NCBI GenBank assembly: GCA_963732635.1 | Contig: CAVTAL010000005.1 | Coordinates: 124,001-188,000, forward strand | Source of the DNA: JAKFWF01 sp963732635 | Lineage (GTDB): Bacteria; Pseudomonadota; Alphaproteobacteria; Rhizobiales; Hyphomicrobiaceae | DNA: 64,000 bases | Reading direction: 5' to 3' | Shown here: positions 34,853 to 42,460 of the stretch, piece after piece | Layout: each line of letters starts with the position of its first letter | Position numbering within the stretch: the first letter of the stretch is position 1 | Made by a program: the position numbers and the translations under genes | Notes under the pieces: model-generated | What the model saw: the letters and a program-made list of their open reading frames with translations, nothing else | Told to the model about the DNA's origin: nothing | Database searches by the model: none

Positions 34853-35899
34853 ATGACTTCGAAACCGGCGCCGACAATGGCCTACCGCATGCTCGGCCGC
34901 TCCGGCATCCGGGTTTCGGAGATATGCCTGGGCACCATGATGTTCGGCGGCCCGACCAGCGAGGCCGAAGCCGCCCGCATCGTCGGCCATGCCCGCGACC
35001 ACGGCGTCAACTTCATCGATACCGCCGACGCCTACACCGAAGGTCGGTCGGAAGAAGTCACCGGCCGCGCCATCAAGGCCAACCGACACGACTGGTTTCT
35101 CGCGACCAAGGTCGCCAATCCGATCAAGGATGCGAGCGGCAAGATCATCGGCGGCGGCCTGTCGCGGCGCTGGATCATGCGCGGCCTCGACATGAGCCTC
35201 GCCCGCCTCGGCGTCGACCACATCGACCTCTATTACACGCACAAAGTCGATCCGAACGTACCCTGGGACGATATCGTGGCAACGATGGGCGATGCCATCC
35301 GCGCCGGCAAGATCGGTGCCTGGGGGCTCTCGAACGTTCGCGCCTGGCACATCCCCGAGATCGTGCACCAGTGCCGGCTGCAGAACGTGCCGCAGCCGGT
35401 CGCGCTGCAGCCCTATTACAATCTGCTCAACCGGCAACCGGAAGTGGAACTGCTGCCGGCGGCCAACCACTATGGCCTCGGCGTCGCCTCCTATAGCCCG
35501 ATCGCGCGCGGCATCCTGACCGCCAAGTATGTGCCCGGCAGCAATGCCGCGCCCGACACCCGCGCCGGCCGCGGCGACAAGCGCATGATGGAAACCGAGT
35601 GGCGGCCGGAAAGCATGAAGATCGCGCAGGAACTCAGCCAGCACGTCGCGGCCCATGGCGGCTCGATGATCCACTTCGCCGTCCAGTGGGTGCTCAACAA
35701 CCGCGCCTTGACCTCGGTGATCGCCGGCCCGCGCACCTTCGAGCAGTGGACCAACTACACCGACTACAAATCCTACAAGTGGTCCGCGGCCGATGAAGCG
35801 CTCGTCGACAGACTGGTGACGACCGGCCACGCCTCGACGCATGGCTTCAACGATCCGCAGTATCCGGTCGAAGGCCGCTTCCCCGGCGTAAAGCCCTAA
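34853..35899 (+). CDS. Aldo/keto reductase
   Basis: A 348-residue (beta/alpha)8 NADPH-dependent oxidoreductase of the AKR superfamily, YajO/YghZ-like branch. Motifs are MAYRMLGRSGIRVSEICLGT, FIDTADAYTEGRSEE (catalytic Asp and Tyr), FLATKVANP (Lys) and DLYYTHKVD (His), then WGLSNVRAWHI, QPYYNLLNRQPE, YSPIARGILTAKY, and the cofactor segment SVIAGPRTFEQWTNYTD. The substrate is unknown. It lies 26 bp after tusA and 27 bp before an SDR gene, likely one transcript. Confidence 0.9.
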   Translation: MTSKPAPTMAYRMLGRSGIRVSEICLGTMMFGGPTSEAEAARIVGHARDHGVNFIDTADAYTEGRSEEVTGRAIKANRHDWFLATKVANPIKDASGKIIGGGLSRRWIMRGLDMSLARLGVDHIDLYYTHKVDPNVPWDDIVATMGDAIRAGKIGAWGLSNVRAWHIPEIVHQCRLQNVPQPVALQPYYNLLNRQPEVELLPAANHYGLGVASYSPIARGILTAKYVPGSNAAPDTRAGRGDKRMMETEWRPESMKIAQELSQHVAAHGGSMIHFAVQWVLNNRALTSVIAGPRTFEQWTNYTDYKSYKWSAADEALVDRLVTTGHASTHGFNDPQYPVEGRFPGVKP

Positions 35900-35925
35900 G
35901 TCCAGCCCTAGCCAGCGAGCGCCCG

Positions 35926-36663
35926 ATGAGCACCTCTCAAACGACCAAGCGCCTGGCCGGCCGCATTGCCCTCGTCACCGGAGCGTCGCGGGGCATCGGT
36001 CGCGCGGTGGTGCTCGCGCTCGCCGAAGCCGGCGCCCACGTCATCATCGTCGCCCGTACCACCGGCGCGCTCGAGGAAGTTGATGACGCGGTGCGCGCGC
36101 GTGGCGGATCGGCGACGCTGGTCAATCTCGACATGCGCAAGCCCGACCGGGTCGATGCCCTGGGCCCCAGCGCATTCGAACGCTGGGGAAAACTCGATAT
36201 CCTGGTCGCGAATGCCGGCGTGCTGGGGCCACTTTCGCCGCTCGCCCATGTCACCAACGATGCCTGGGCCGACACCATGGAGATCAATCTCAACTCCAAC
36301 TGGCGCCTGATCCGCACGCTCGACCCGCTGCTACGGCGATCGGATGCCGGCCGCGCGATCTTCGTGTCGTCAGGAGCGGCGTCGGCCAAGAATGCCTATT
36401 GGGGCCCGTACGCGGTATCGAAGGCCGGCCTCGAAGCGCTGGTCAAAACCTATGCCCACGAAATTGCGGAGACATCGATCCGCGCCAACATCGTCAACCC
36501 CGGTCCAATCCGCACCGCCATGCGCGCCAAGGCGTTCCCGGGTGAGGATCCGATGACGCTGGCTTCGCCGGAAGATATAGCGCCATTGTTTCTCGAGCTG
36601 GCCGATCCAGCTCTCACCGCCAACGGCCAAGTATTCAACTTCAAGCGCCCAACGGCCGCCTGA
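35926..36663 (+). CDS. Short-chain dehydrogenase/reductase
   Basis: A 245-residue classical SDR. The N-terminal Rossmann motif is VTGASRGIGRAVVLAL; NAGVLG follows strand 4. The catalytic set is Ser in FVSSGAASAKN, and Tyr and Lys in GPYAVSKAGLEALVK. NIVNPGPIRTAMRAKAFPGE is the typical segment after strand 6. Residues at the end of strand 2 (VARTTGALEE) suggest NADP(H) preference, which is inference. It is probably coexpressed with the preceding aldo/keto reductase. Confidence 0.9.
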   Translation: MSTSQTTKRLAGRIALVTGASRGIGRAVVLALAEAGAHVIIVARTTGALEEVDDAVRARGGSATLVNLDMRKPDRVDALGPSAFERWGKLDILVANAGVLGPLSPLAHVTNDAWADTMEINLNSNWRLIRTLDPLLRRSDAGRAIFVSSGAASAKNAYWGPYAVSKAGLEALVKTYAHEIAETSIRANIVNPGPIRTAMRAKAFPGEDPMTLASPEDIAPLFLELADPALTANGQVFNFKRPTAA

Positions 36664-36678
36664 CAGGGCCGGCATCAG

Positions 36679-36706
36679 AAAAAAAGCGGCTACCAAACGG
36701 TGCCGC
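36679..36706 (-). terminator. Rho-independent terminator of the 36740-37138 gene
   Basis: On the minus strand GCGGCACC-GTTT-GGTAGCCGC, a stem with one bulge, is followed by TTTTTTT. It lies about 35 bp after the stop of the secreted-protein gene and also separates it from the convergent SDR gene. Confidence 0.75.
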
Positions 36707-36739
36707 CTCGTCAAATCACTAAACTGTGGATAACGGTGC

Positions 36740-37138
36740 CTACTGCGGCTTCGGAACTGCCGGCGGGGTTGTGACGGGCGGTGTTCCCGGCGCGGCCGGC
36801 GCACCTGGTGCGGCAGCTGGCGGCTGATCGGCCGGTGTCTCCGGTCCATCGTAGTAGAGGTATCCGTCCTCGATCGACACCACCTCGGTGCCCTCCAACT
36901 CGTATTCGTCATTCTCGCTGTCGTTGAGGCGAACGATGCAGCCCTTCATGCAGATGTTTTCCTGAACCGACGCCGGCGCAAGCGTCAGATCCTTTTTCAC
37001 GTCGCCCTCGATGACGGTGAGCTTGTGCTCCTTGTCGTCGCGATTGGTGACGGTGATCGCCTCGGCGGAGGCCGCCAGGCTGAGAAGAGCGAAGGAACCA
37101 GCCAGACATGAAGCAAGCTGTTTTGACGCAAACTTCAT
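36740..37138 (-). CDS. Exported protein of unknown function with Pro/Ala tail
   Basis: Not recognised by name. It has 132 residues. The signal peptide MKFASKQLASCLAGSFALLS continues to ASAEA, with cleavage before ITVTNRDD. The mature part is a small beta-rich domain (EHKLTVIEGDVKKDLTLAP) with two cysteines (NICMKGCIVRL) likely disulfide-bonded in the periplasm. It ends in a 35-residue proline/alanine-rich tail. Similar small exported proteins occur in Bradyrhizobiaceae; no function is known to me. The Lys/Ala peptide gene lies 38 bp upstream on the same strand. Confidence 0.7.
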   Translation of the reverse strand: MKFASKQLASCLAGSFALLSLAASAEAITVTNRDDKEHKLTVIEGDVKKDLTLAPASVQENICMKGCIVRLNDSENDEYELEGTEVVSIEDGYLYYDGPETPADQPPAAAPGAPAAPGTPPVTTPPAVPKPQ

Positions 37139-37176
37139 TCCAGACGTTCCCTTCGCTCGATGCCGAAACCGGCAGC

Positions 37177-37263
37177 TTACTTCTTCTTCTTGGCAGCGAC
37201 CTTCTTGGCCGGGGCCTTCGCAGCAGGCTTCTTGGCAGCGGTCTTCTTCGCAGGAGCTTTCAT
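37177..37263 (-). CDS. 28-residue Lys/Ala/Pro-rich histone H1-like peptide
   Basis: ATG at 37263, preceded about 9 bases by AGAAGGA, reads MKAPAKKTAAKKPAAKAPAK and ends KVAAKKKK. Eleven or more lysines alternate with AA/AP pairs, the pattern of eukaryotic H1 tails and of bacterial HU/Hc1-like DNA-binding tails. It stands alone with its own start, ribosome site and stop, which argues against a fragment of a larger gene in this assembly. DNA or RNA binding is an inference from charge. The next gene on the strand encodes a small exported protein. Confidence 0.65.
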   Translation of the reverse strand: MKAPAKKTAAKKPAAKAPAKKVAAKKKK

Positions 37264-37503
37264 GTCAGTCGTCCTTCTCTCTCGTTTGCATGCCCCTTTT
37301 TATTCCGGGGCTCTTGTGCCCGATGTCTCGCGACTCGGGCTGCAACTCACAATCGAGAGATTCACAAGTGCGGGCAAACGGATTTTTCCGGTGACCGCTA
37401 TCGGAGTTTTCGATAGACCAATTCCTGCTCCAGTTATGGACGAAACCGGAAGCATGATCAAGTTGCGGTCCAAGTCACCTCCGGTACCCAGCGTAACCCC
37501 GCC

Positions 37504-38352
37504 ATGGACATCATCCTCGCCCGCACGTTTCTGATGGTCGCCGACACCGGCAGCTTCATCGAGGCCGCCCGCTCGATGAACGTGACGCAGTCGACGGTGA
37601 GCGCGCGCATCAAGGTGCTGGAGGACAGCCTCGGACGACCACTGTTCGATCGTTCGAACAACGGCGCGACACAGACCCCCGCCGGCAATCAATTCCAGAA
37701 GCACGCGCTGGCGATGGTGCGCGTTTGGCAGCGGGCGCAACTCGAAGTCGGACTGTCGGCGCAGCATCGCGACCACCTCGCGGTCGGCGCCGCATCCAGT
37801 CTGTGGGACGGCTTCCTGCTGAAGTGGGTCTCGTGGCTGCGCGAGAACATCCCCGACATTGCGGTGTCGGCGGTCTCGTCGAGTGCCACCGACCTCACGC
37901 AGCGGCTCGTCGAAGGCACGCTCGATCTAGCCGTCATGTATCGACCGACACGCCCACCGGGCCTAGCGATAGAGCATCTGTTCGACGAAGAGTTCGTGCA
38001 GGTGACGAGCCAGCCGGCCGGCACGCGTCGTGGTGCCGACGACTACGTGTTTGTCGACTGGGGGCCCGATTTCCAGCTCGACCATGCGGCGGCCTATCCT
38101 GATCTGGTGCAGACCGGCCTCAATCTCGACATCGGCACCGCCAGCCTCGACTATCTGCTGGGCAACGCCTGCTCAGGGTATTTTCCGCTGCGGCTCGTCA
38201 AGACACACGTCGCTCGCGGCCGCCTCAGGCTCAACAAGCGGGCGCGCAAGTTCACCTATCCGGTGTTCATGGTCTACCCGGAAGCCCGCGACGAAGAAGC
38301 CTACGAGCCAATCCTCGACGGCCTGCGCAAGGCAGTTTCGGGGTTGAGGTGA
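37504..38352 (+). CDS. LysR-family transcriptional regulator
   Basis: A 282-residue protein with the usual architecture. The N-terminal winged helix is MDIILARTFLMVADTGSFIE followed by AARSMNVTQSTVSARIKVLEDSLGRPLFDR, where the recognition helix is TQSTVSARIKVLE. A periplasmic-binding-like effector domain follows (HLAVGAASSLWDGFLLKWVS, DLTQRLVEGTLDLAVMYRP). The start at 37504 is supported by MDIILARTF. The effector and targets are unknown. LysR regulators usually act on a divergent neighbour; here that side has the 28-residue peptide gene 240 bp away. Confidence 0.92.
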   Translation: MDIILARTFLMVADTGSFIEAARSMNVTQSTVSARIKVLEDSLGRPLFDRSNNGATQTPAGNQFQKHALAMVRVWQRAQLEVGLSAQHRDHLAVGAASSLWDGFLLKWVSWLRENIPDIAVSAVSSSATDLTQRLVEGTLDLAVMYRPTRPPGLAIEHLFDEEFVQVTSQPAGTRRGADDYVFVDWGPDFQLDHAAAYPDLVQTGLNLDIGTASLDYLLGNACSGYFPLRLVKTHVARGRLRLNKRARKFTYPVFMVYPEARDEEAYEPILDGLRKAVSGLR

Positions 38353-38417
38353 GGTACATCGCCCTCGTCCCCTCAAGCGCCCGAACGGCGCGTAGGCCGA
38401 GGCGGAACTCGGTCGCC

Positions 38418-40004
38418 TCAATACCCCAGCGCAATGCCGTCCTTGCGAGGATCGGAAGCGCCGACGAGGGTGCCATTCTTGCGATCGAAGTGCACAATCT
38501 GAGCGCCGCCCCATGGGTCCGATCGCACGGCGATCTTGTGACCCATTAGCGCCATCGCTTCGGCTGTCGCCGCCGGCACGCTACTCTCGATCTGCACCTC
38601 GCCATCTTCGAAGAACACGCGCGGGCAATCGATCGCCTCCTGCGCATCGAGGCCGTAGTCGATCATGTTGGTCATTACATAGACGTGGCCGATCGGCTGG
38701 AATGCCGCGCCCATCACGCCGAACGCCGCGAATGGCTTGCCGTCCTGCATCGCCATCGCTGGTACCAGCGTATGCATCGGCCGCTTACCCGGCGCGATGC
38801 AGTTCGGATGCTTCGGATCGAGGGTGAAGCCCTGGCCGCGATTGTGGAAAACAACGCCGGACTTCGGCGCCGCGAGCCCCGAACCGAAGCTCGAGAACAC
38901 GGAATTTATGAACGAGATTGCCATGCCCTTTTCGTCGACGATCGAGAAACAGACGGTGTCGGTACCCTTCGGCTGCGGCACCGGCCCGAGGTCCTCGGTG
39001 CGCTTCTTGAGGTCGATGCGCTTGACGAGATTGGCAATCGTCTTGTCGTCGAGCATGAACTCGACCGGCACCTTCGCCATCGCTGGATCGGCGACGAAGC
39101 GGTCGCGCATGGCATAGGCGAGGCGGGAGGCCTCCATCATGCCGTGATAGCGCTCAGGCGCTGTCGGGCTCGACGACAGCTTGCCCATCTTGGCCAGCAT
39201 CTTCAGCAGGATCAGCGCGACGATGCCGTGATTGTTGGGCGGCAGTTCATGCAGGTCGACGCCGCGATAGCCGACGCTCAGTGTATCCACGTAGCTGCAC
39301 GACTGGGCTTCGAAGTCGGCGGCGGTATGAACTCCACCCAGCGCCTTGAGTTCGGCAACCATGTCGGCGGCCACTGCGCCGGCGTAAAAACCGTCGCGAC
39401 CGTCCTTGGCGATTGCCTTCAGCGTCTTGGCGAGTGCGGGAAATGACATCACCTCGCCGACGCTCGGGGCGCGGCCGTCCTTCAACAAGTGCTTGGCCGC
39501 CGCCGGGTTGGCCTTAACCTTGTCGGTGGCAGCCGCCCAGTCATGGGCGACACGAGGGGCGACGACGAAGCCTCGATCGGCAAACTCGATGGCCGGCGCC
39601 AGCACTTCGGCAAACGACATCGTGCCATGGTCCTTGAGCAGCCTTGCCCAGCCGTCGATGGCGCCGGGCACGGTAACCGCGTGCGGACTCTGCATCTCAA
39701 TCTGCGAAATGCCCTTCGACGCGAACCACTCTGGCGTTGCGCCCTTCGGGGCTTTGCCGGAGGCGTTGAGCGCAATCAGCTTCTTGCCGGGCTTCGAGAT
39801 GATGGCGAAGCAATCACCGCCGATGCCTGTCATCGCCGGCTCGACCACGGCCAGGACGGCGGCGGTGGCGATGGCTGCATCGACCGCGTTGCCACCCTTC
39901 TTGAGGATCTCTATCGCGGTCAAGCTGGCCGAGGGGTGGGAGGTCGCGACCATCGCCCGCTTGGCATGAACCGAGGAGCGGCCGGGGAAGTGGAACGAGC
40001 GCAT
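38418..40004 (-). CDS. ggt: Gamma-glutamyltransferase family protein
   Basis: A 528-residue Ntn-hydrolase homologue. The start at 40004 (MRSFHFPGRSSVHAKRAMVA) is preferred over a frame to 40070. MVATSHPSASLTAIEILKKGGNAVDAAIA and AMTGIGGDCFAII match the N-terminal half. The autoprocessing and catalytic threonine should be in PKGTDTVCFSIVDEKG, after which the small subunit begins. SFINSVFSSFGSGLAAPKSG supplies the oxyanion region. There is no signal peptide, so it is probably cytoplasmic, as in the YwrD/cephalosporin-acylase-like branch. The substrate may not be glutathione. Confidence 0.88.
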   Translation of the reverse strand: MRSFHFPGRSSVHAKRAMVATSHPSASLTAIEILKKGGNAVDAAIATAAVLAVVEPAMTGIGGDCFAIISKPGKKLIALNASGKAPKGATPEWFASKGISQIEMQSPHAVTVPGAIDGWARLLKDHGTMSFAEVLAPAIEFADRGFVVAPRVAHDWAAATDKVKANPAAAKHLLKDGRAPSVGEVMSFPALAKTLKAIAKDGRDGFYAGAVAADMVAELKALGGVHTAADFEAQSCSYVDTLSVGYRGVDLHELPPNNHGIVALILLKMLAKMGKLSSSPTAPERYHGMMEASRLAYAMRDRFVADPAMAKVPVEFMLDDKTIANLVKRIDLKKRTEDLGPVPQPKGTDTVCFSIVDEKGMAISFINSVFSSFGSGLAAPKSGVVFHNRGQGFTLDPKHPNCIAPGKRPMHTLVPAMAMQDGKPFAAFGVMGAAFQPIGHVYVMTNMIDYGLDAQEAIDCPRVFFEDGEVQIESSVPAATAEAMALMGHKIAVRSDPWGGAQIVHFDRKNGTLVGASDPRKDGIALGY

Positions 40005-40279
40005 GGACGTTGATCCGTTGTTGCTGTGAAGCCAAGCGGCCAACGTCACGACCACCAAGCGCCCTGTCAAGCCTGCGCCACGCGCGTCCGCATCCCTACT
40101 TCAGATAATCGTGGACGACGTCGCCGGGCCCGAGCGTCAAGTCGACAGCGTCGCTCACGACGTTCCATCTAAATTTACCATGCTGGCCATTAGACTCGGA
40201 CCAAAAACCCCCTTGTCCAAAGCCAGCGGACGCGCAAGTATCCGCGGCCTCTCGTTGTGTACCGCGTCGAGTTCCACCC

Positions 40280-40702
40280 ATGACAGCACCCAAGCCCCGC
40301 ACTCTTGCCCGCAAGGGCCTTGACGGTCGTGCCGTACACGACGTCGGCGGGCTCGACTTCGGCCCCATCGACCGCCACGAACACGACCTCGCCCACTGGG
40401 AAAAGCGTGTCGATGCGATGCTGATCCTGATGTACGCCAAGAAGGGCGCGTTCAAGGTCGACGGCATGCGCCGGGTGATCGAGGATTATGGCCAGCAAGC
40501 CTACGACCGCACCGAATACTATGAGAAGTGGATCCGGGCGCTGCGCAATATCATGGTCGAACAGGATATCCTGACGGCCACGGAGATCGACGCCAAGATC
40601 GCAGCGGTCGAAACAGCATTCAAGGCCGAGGGCCGCGCCGTCGCCAAGGGCGGCGTGCCGTGGGACAGCGGACTGGCGCCGAAGAAGGCGACAAAAACAT
40701 GA
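40280..40702 (+). CDS. Nitrile hydratase beta N-terminal-half / thiocyanate hydrolase beta-like subunit
   Basis: A 140-residue protein. VHDVGGLDFGPIDRHEHDLA, followed by HWEKRVDAMLILMYAKKGAF and YYEKWIRALRNIMVEQDILT, corresponds to the N-terminal half of the nitrile hydratase beta chain (typical VHDLGGMDGFGPV...WERR...YYEKWL...L). The barrel half is missing and is supplied by the next gene, which overlaps by 4 bp (ATGA). This split, and the gene order N-half, C-half, alpha-like, is that of thiocyanate hydrolase (scnB-scnA-scnC). Three-subunit nitrile hydratases also exist, so the substrate is open. Confidence 0.85.
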   Translation: MTAPKPRTLARKGLDGRAVHDVGGLDFGPIDRHEHDLAHWEKRVDAMLILMYAKKGAFKVDGMRRVIEDYGQQAYDRTEYYEKWIRALRNIMVEQDILTATEIDAKIAAVETAFKAEGRAVAKGGVPWDSGLAPKKATKT

Positions 40703-41028
40703 GCGAAGCGACCACACTGGCGCCGCGCTTCCGCGTCGGTGATTCAGTTCGGATCGGCGATTTCCCAGCCGTCGGTCATTGCCGCACGCCCTGGTATGTG
40801 CGCGGCAAGCCCGGCACCATTGTCGAAATCCACGGCGCCTTCCGCGATCCGGTTCGCTTGGCATACCACCGGCCGGGGTTGCCGCCACTGATGCTGTACA
40901 AGGTGCGCCTGAAGCAATCGACACTGTGGTCCAACTACGCTGGCGCGGCCAGTGACAATCTCGAGGTCGACATTTACGAGCCGTGGTTGACCGCCGTAGA
41001 TCGTGCATCCACGTCAAAGCCCGCATAA
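40699..41028 (+). CDS. Nitrile hydratase beta C-terminal-half / thiocyanate hydrolase alpha-like subunit
   Basis: A 109-residue SH3-like barrel protein: PRFRVGDSVRIGDFPAVGHC, then RTPWYVRGKPGTIVEIHGAF and MLYKVRLKQSTLW...NLEVDIYEPWL. These match the C-terminal half of nitrile hydratase beta (GH-RLPRYVRGKxG...P-LYxVRF...VDLWE-YL). Arg in RTPWYVRGK is expected to contact the oxidised cysteines of the partner. It is translationally coupled to the preceding gene and ends 12 bp before the metal-binding subunit gene. Confidence 0.85.
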   Translation: MSEATTLAPRFRVGDSVRIGDFPAVGHCRTPWYVRGKPGTIVEIHGAFRDPVRLAYHRPGLPPLMLYKVRLKQSTLWSNYAGAASDNLEVDIYEPWLTAVDRASTSKPA

Positions 41029-41040
41029 AGAGTCCCGCCC

Positions 41041-41736
41041 ATGCACAGCCACGATCACGACGATCATGACCATGATCACGAACATCCGCATGGCCACAGC
41101 CATGGCACCCCTCATGCGCCGCCACAAAAGGATCACGACGCTGGCCCGGCGACGCCCTATGAAGTGCTCGAACGCGCCATGCGCGAGTTGCTGATTGAGA
41201 AGGGCGTGCTCACCGGCCGCGAGATCGCGGATCAAATCGACCTGATGGACAGCCGGTCGCCGGCACTCGGCGCCAAAGTTGTCGCGCGCGCCTGGACGGA
41301 TGCCGCCTTCAAGGCACGGCTGATCGCCGACACCCGCGCGACGCTGGCTGAGATCGGGATCGACATCGGGCAACTCGCCGAGTTCCGCGTCATCGAGAAT
41401 ACCGCCACCGTGCACAACGTCGTCGTCTGCACGCTGTGCTCCTGTTACCCCAAGATGCTGCTTGGCGTGCCGCCAGCCTGGTACAAGAGCCTCGCCTACC
41501 GGTCCCGCACGGTCGCGGCCCCGCGCGAGGTGTTGTCCGAATTCGGTGTCGAACTGCCGCATGGCACTGAAGTTCGGGTGCACGATTCAACAGCCGACCT
41601 GCGCTACATCGTATTGCCCGAGCAACCGGCCGGCACCGAGGGCTGGTCCGCCGAAGCGCTGGCGGCAATCGTCACCCGCGATTGCATGATCGGCACCGCC
41701 GTCCCCCTTGTTCCCAAGAAGAGAGCAGCCGCGTGA
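41041..41736 (+). CDS. Co-type nitrile hydratase alpha / thiocyanate hydrolase gamma-like metal subunit with His-rich N-terminus
   Basis: A 231-residue catalytic subunit. The metal claw VCTLCSCYP (Cys130, Cys133, Cys135) has Thr after the first Cys, the cobalt-type form; the last two cysteines are normally oxidised. VLTGREIADQIDLMDSRSPALGAKVVARAWTD-type sequence and YRSRTVAAPREVLSEFG fit the family. Two features stand out. The first 32 residues hold about 12 histidines (MHSHDHDDHDHDHEH and on), a likely metal store. After CSCYP it has KMLLGVPP where nitrile hydratases usually have WPVLGLPP. The hupE gene follows with overlapping start options. Confidence 0.9.
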   Translation: MHSHDHDDHDHDHEHPHGHSHGTPHAPPQKDHDAGPATPYEVLERAMRELLIEKGVLTGREIADQIDLMDSRSPALGAKVVARAWTDAAFKARLIADTRATLAEIGIDIGQLAEFRVIENTATVHNVVVCTLCSCYPKMLLGVPPAWYKSLAYRSRTVAAPREVLSEFGVELPHGTEVRVHDSTADLRYIVLPEQPAGTEGWSAEALAAIVTRDCMIGTAVPLVPKKRAAA

Positions 41737-41744
41737 GAACGTTG

Positions 41745-42374
41745 ATGATCATGAAACGGCCCCTGGCATCCGCCACCGCCGTCTTCGCCATGCTGATGCC
41801 TTCGATCGCCTTCGCCCATCACGGTATCGACGGCCGCACGCCGTCGACCTTGGGCGAGGGACTGATTTCCGGTCTCGCCCATCCGGTTCTGGGTCTCGAC
41901 CATCTGGTATTCCTGCTCGCCGCCGGCCTCGCCGCCGGTGCATTGCGCTTGGGGCTGGGCATTCTTGGGCTATTCATCGTCGCCTCGATCGGCGGCTTGG
42001 TGCTGCACCTGGCGCGCCTCGATATTCCGCTCGTCGAATCGGCGATTGGCGCCACCATTCTGGCGCTCGGACTCGCCGCCGGCAGTCGTTCGGAAATCGG
42101 CACCAAGGCCTGGGTGGCACTGTTCGTCGTCGCCGGCCTGCTGCATGGCTACGCCTATGGTGAATCAATTGTTGGAGCGACGGCAGCTCCGCTCAGCGGC
42201 TACCTGCTCGGCCTCGGGATCGCCCAGGGCTTCCTTGCCAGCGTTACCTACCTCGCCGGCCACAAGCTTGCCGATGGCGTCGGTCACGCGCGCCCTGAAT
42301 TGCGTCACCTTGGCGCTCTGCTGGCCGTGATCGGCGTGGTGTTCTTCTTCGCCGCCCTGCGCACCGGAGCTTGA
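41745..42374 (+). CDS. hupE: HupE/UreJ-family nickel/cobalt permease
   Basis: A roughly 209-residue membrane protein. A GTG at 41733 overlapping the previous stop, or ATG at 41751, are alternative starts. The signal peptide ends SIAFA before HHGIDG. GLAHPVLGLDHLVFLLAAGL is the HupE/UreJ signature HPxxGxDHxxxxxxxG. About six helices follow, with LLHGYAYGESI carrying the second conserved histidine. Family members transport Ni or Co as secondary permeases. Its place directly after a cobalt-type enzyme gene suggests it supplies cobalt for that enzyme. Confidence 0.88.
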   Translation: MIMKRPLASATAVFAMLMPSIAFAHHGIDGRTPSTLGEGLISGLAHPVLGLDHLVFLLAAGLAAGALRLGLGILGLFIVASIGGLVLHLARLDIPLVESAIGATILALGLAAGSRSEIGTKAWVALFVVAGLLHGYAYGESIVGATAAPLSGYLLGLGIAQGFLASVTYLAGHKLADGVGHARPELRHLGALLAVIGVVFFFAALRTGA

Positions 42375-42460
42375 TCACCACGAGGCGCTTTCATCGCGGC
42401 GACGTCGGACCGTGCTCATGGTATGAGCCCTGATCAGTCCTCCGGTTCGATGGTAAGATC

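Noticed and set aside
40096..40250. A minus-strand stretch ending AVDLTLGPGDVVHDYLK, possibly the end of a lost gene
   Set aside because: Only about 30 residues look protein-like, there is no domain, and the upstream part of the frame is antisense to the split-beta gene. Too weak to annotate.
40081..40279. Cobalamin or other metal riboswitch ahead of the hydratase-like operon
   Set aside because: I could not find a B12-box or other known aptamer core in the 200 bp upstream.
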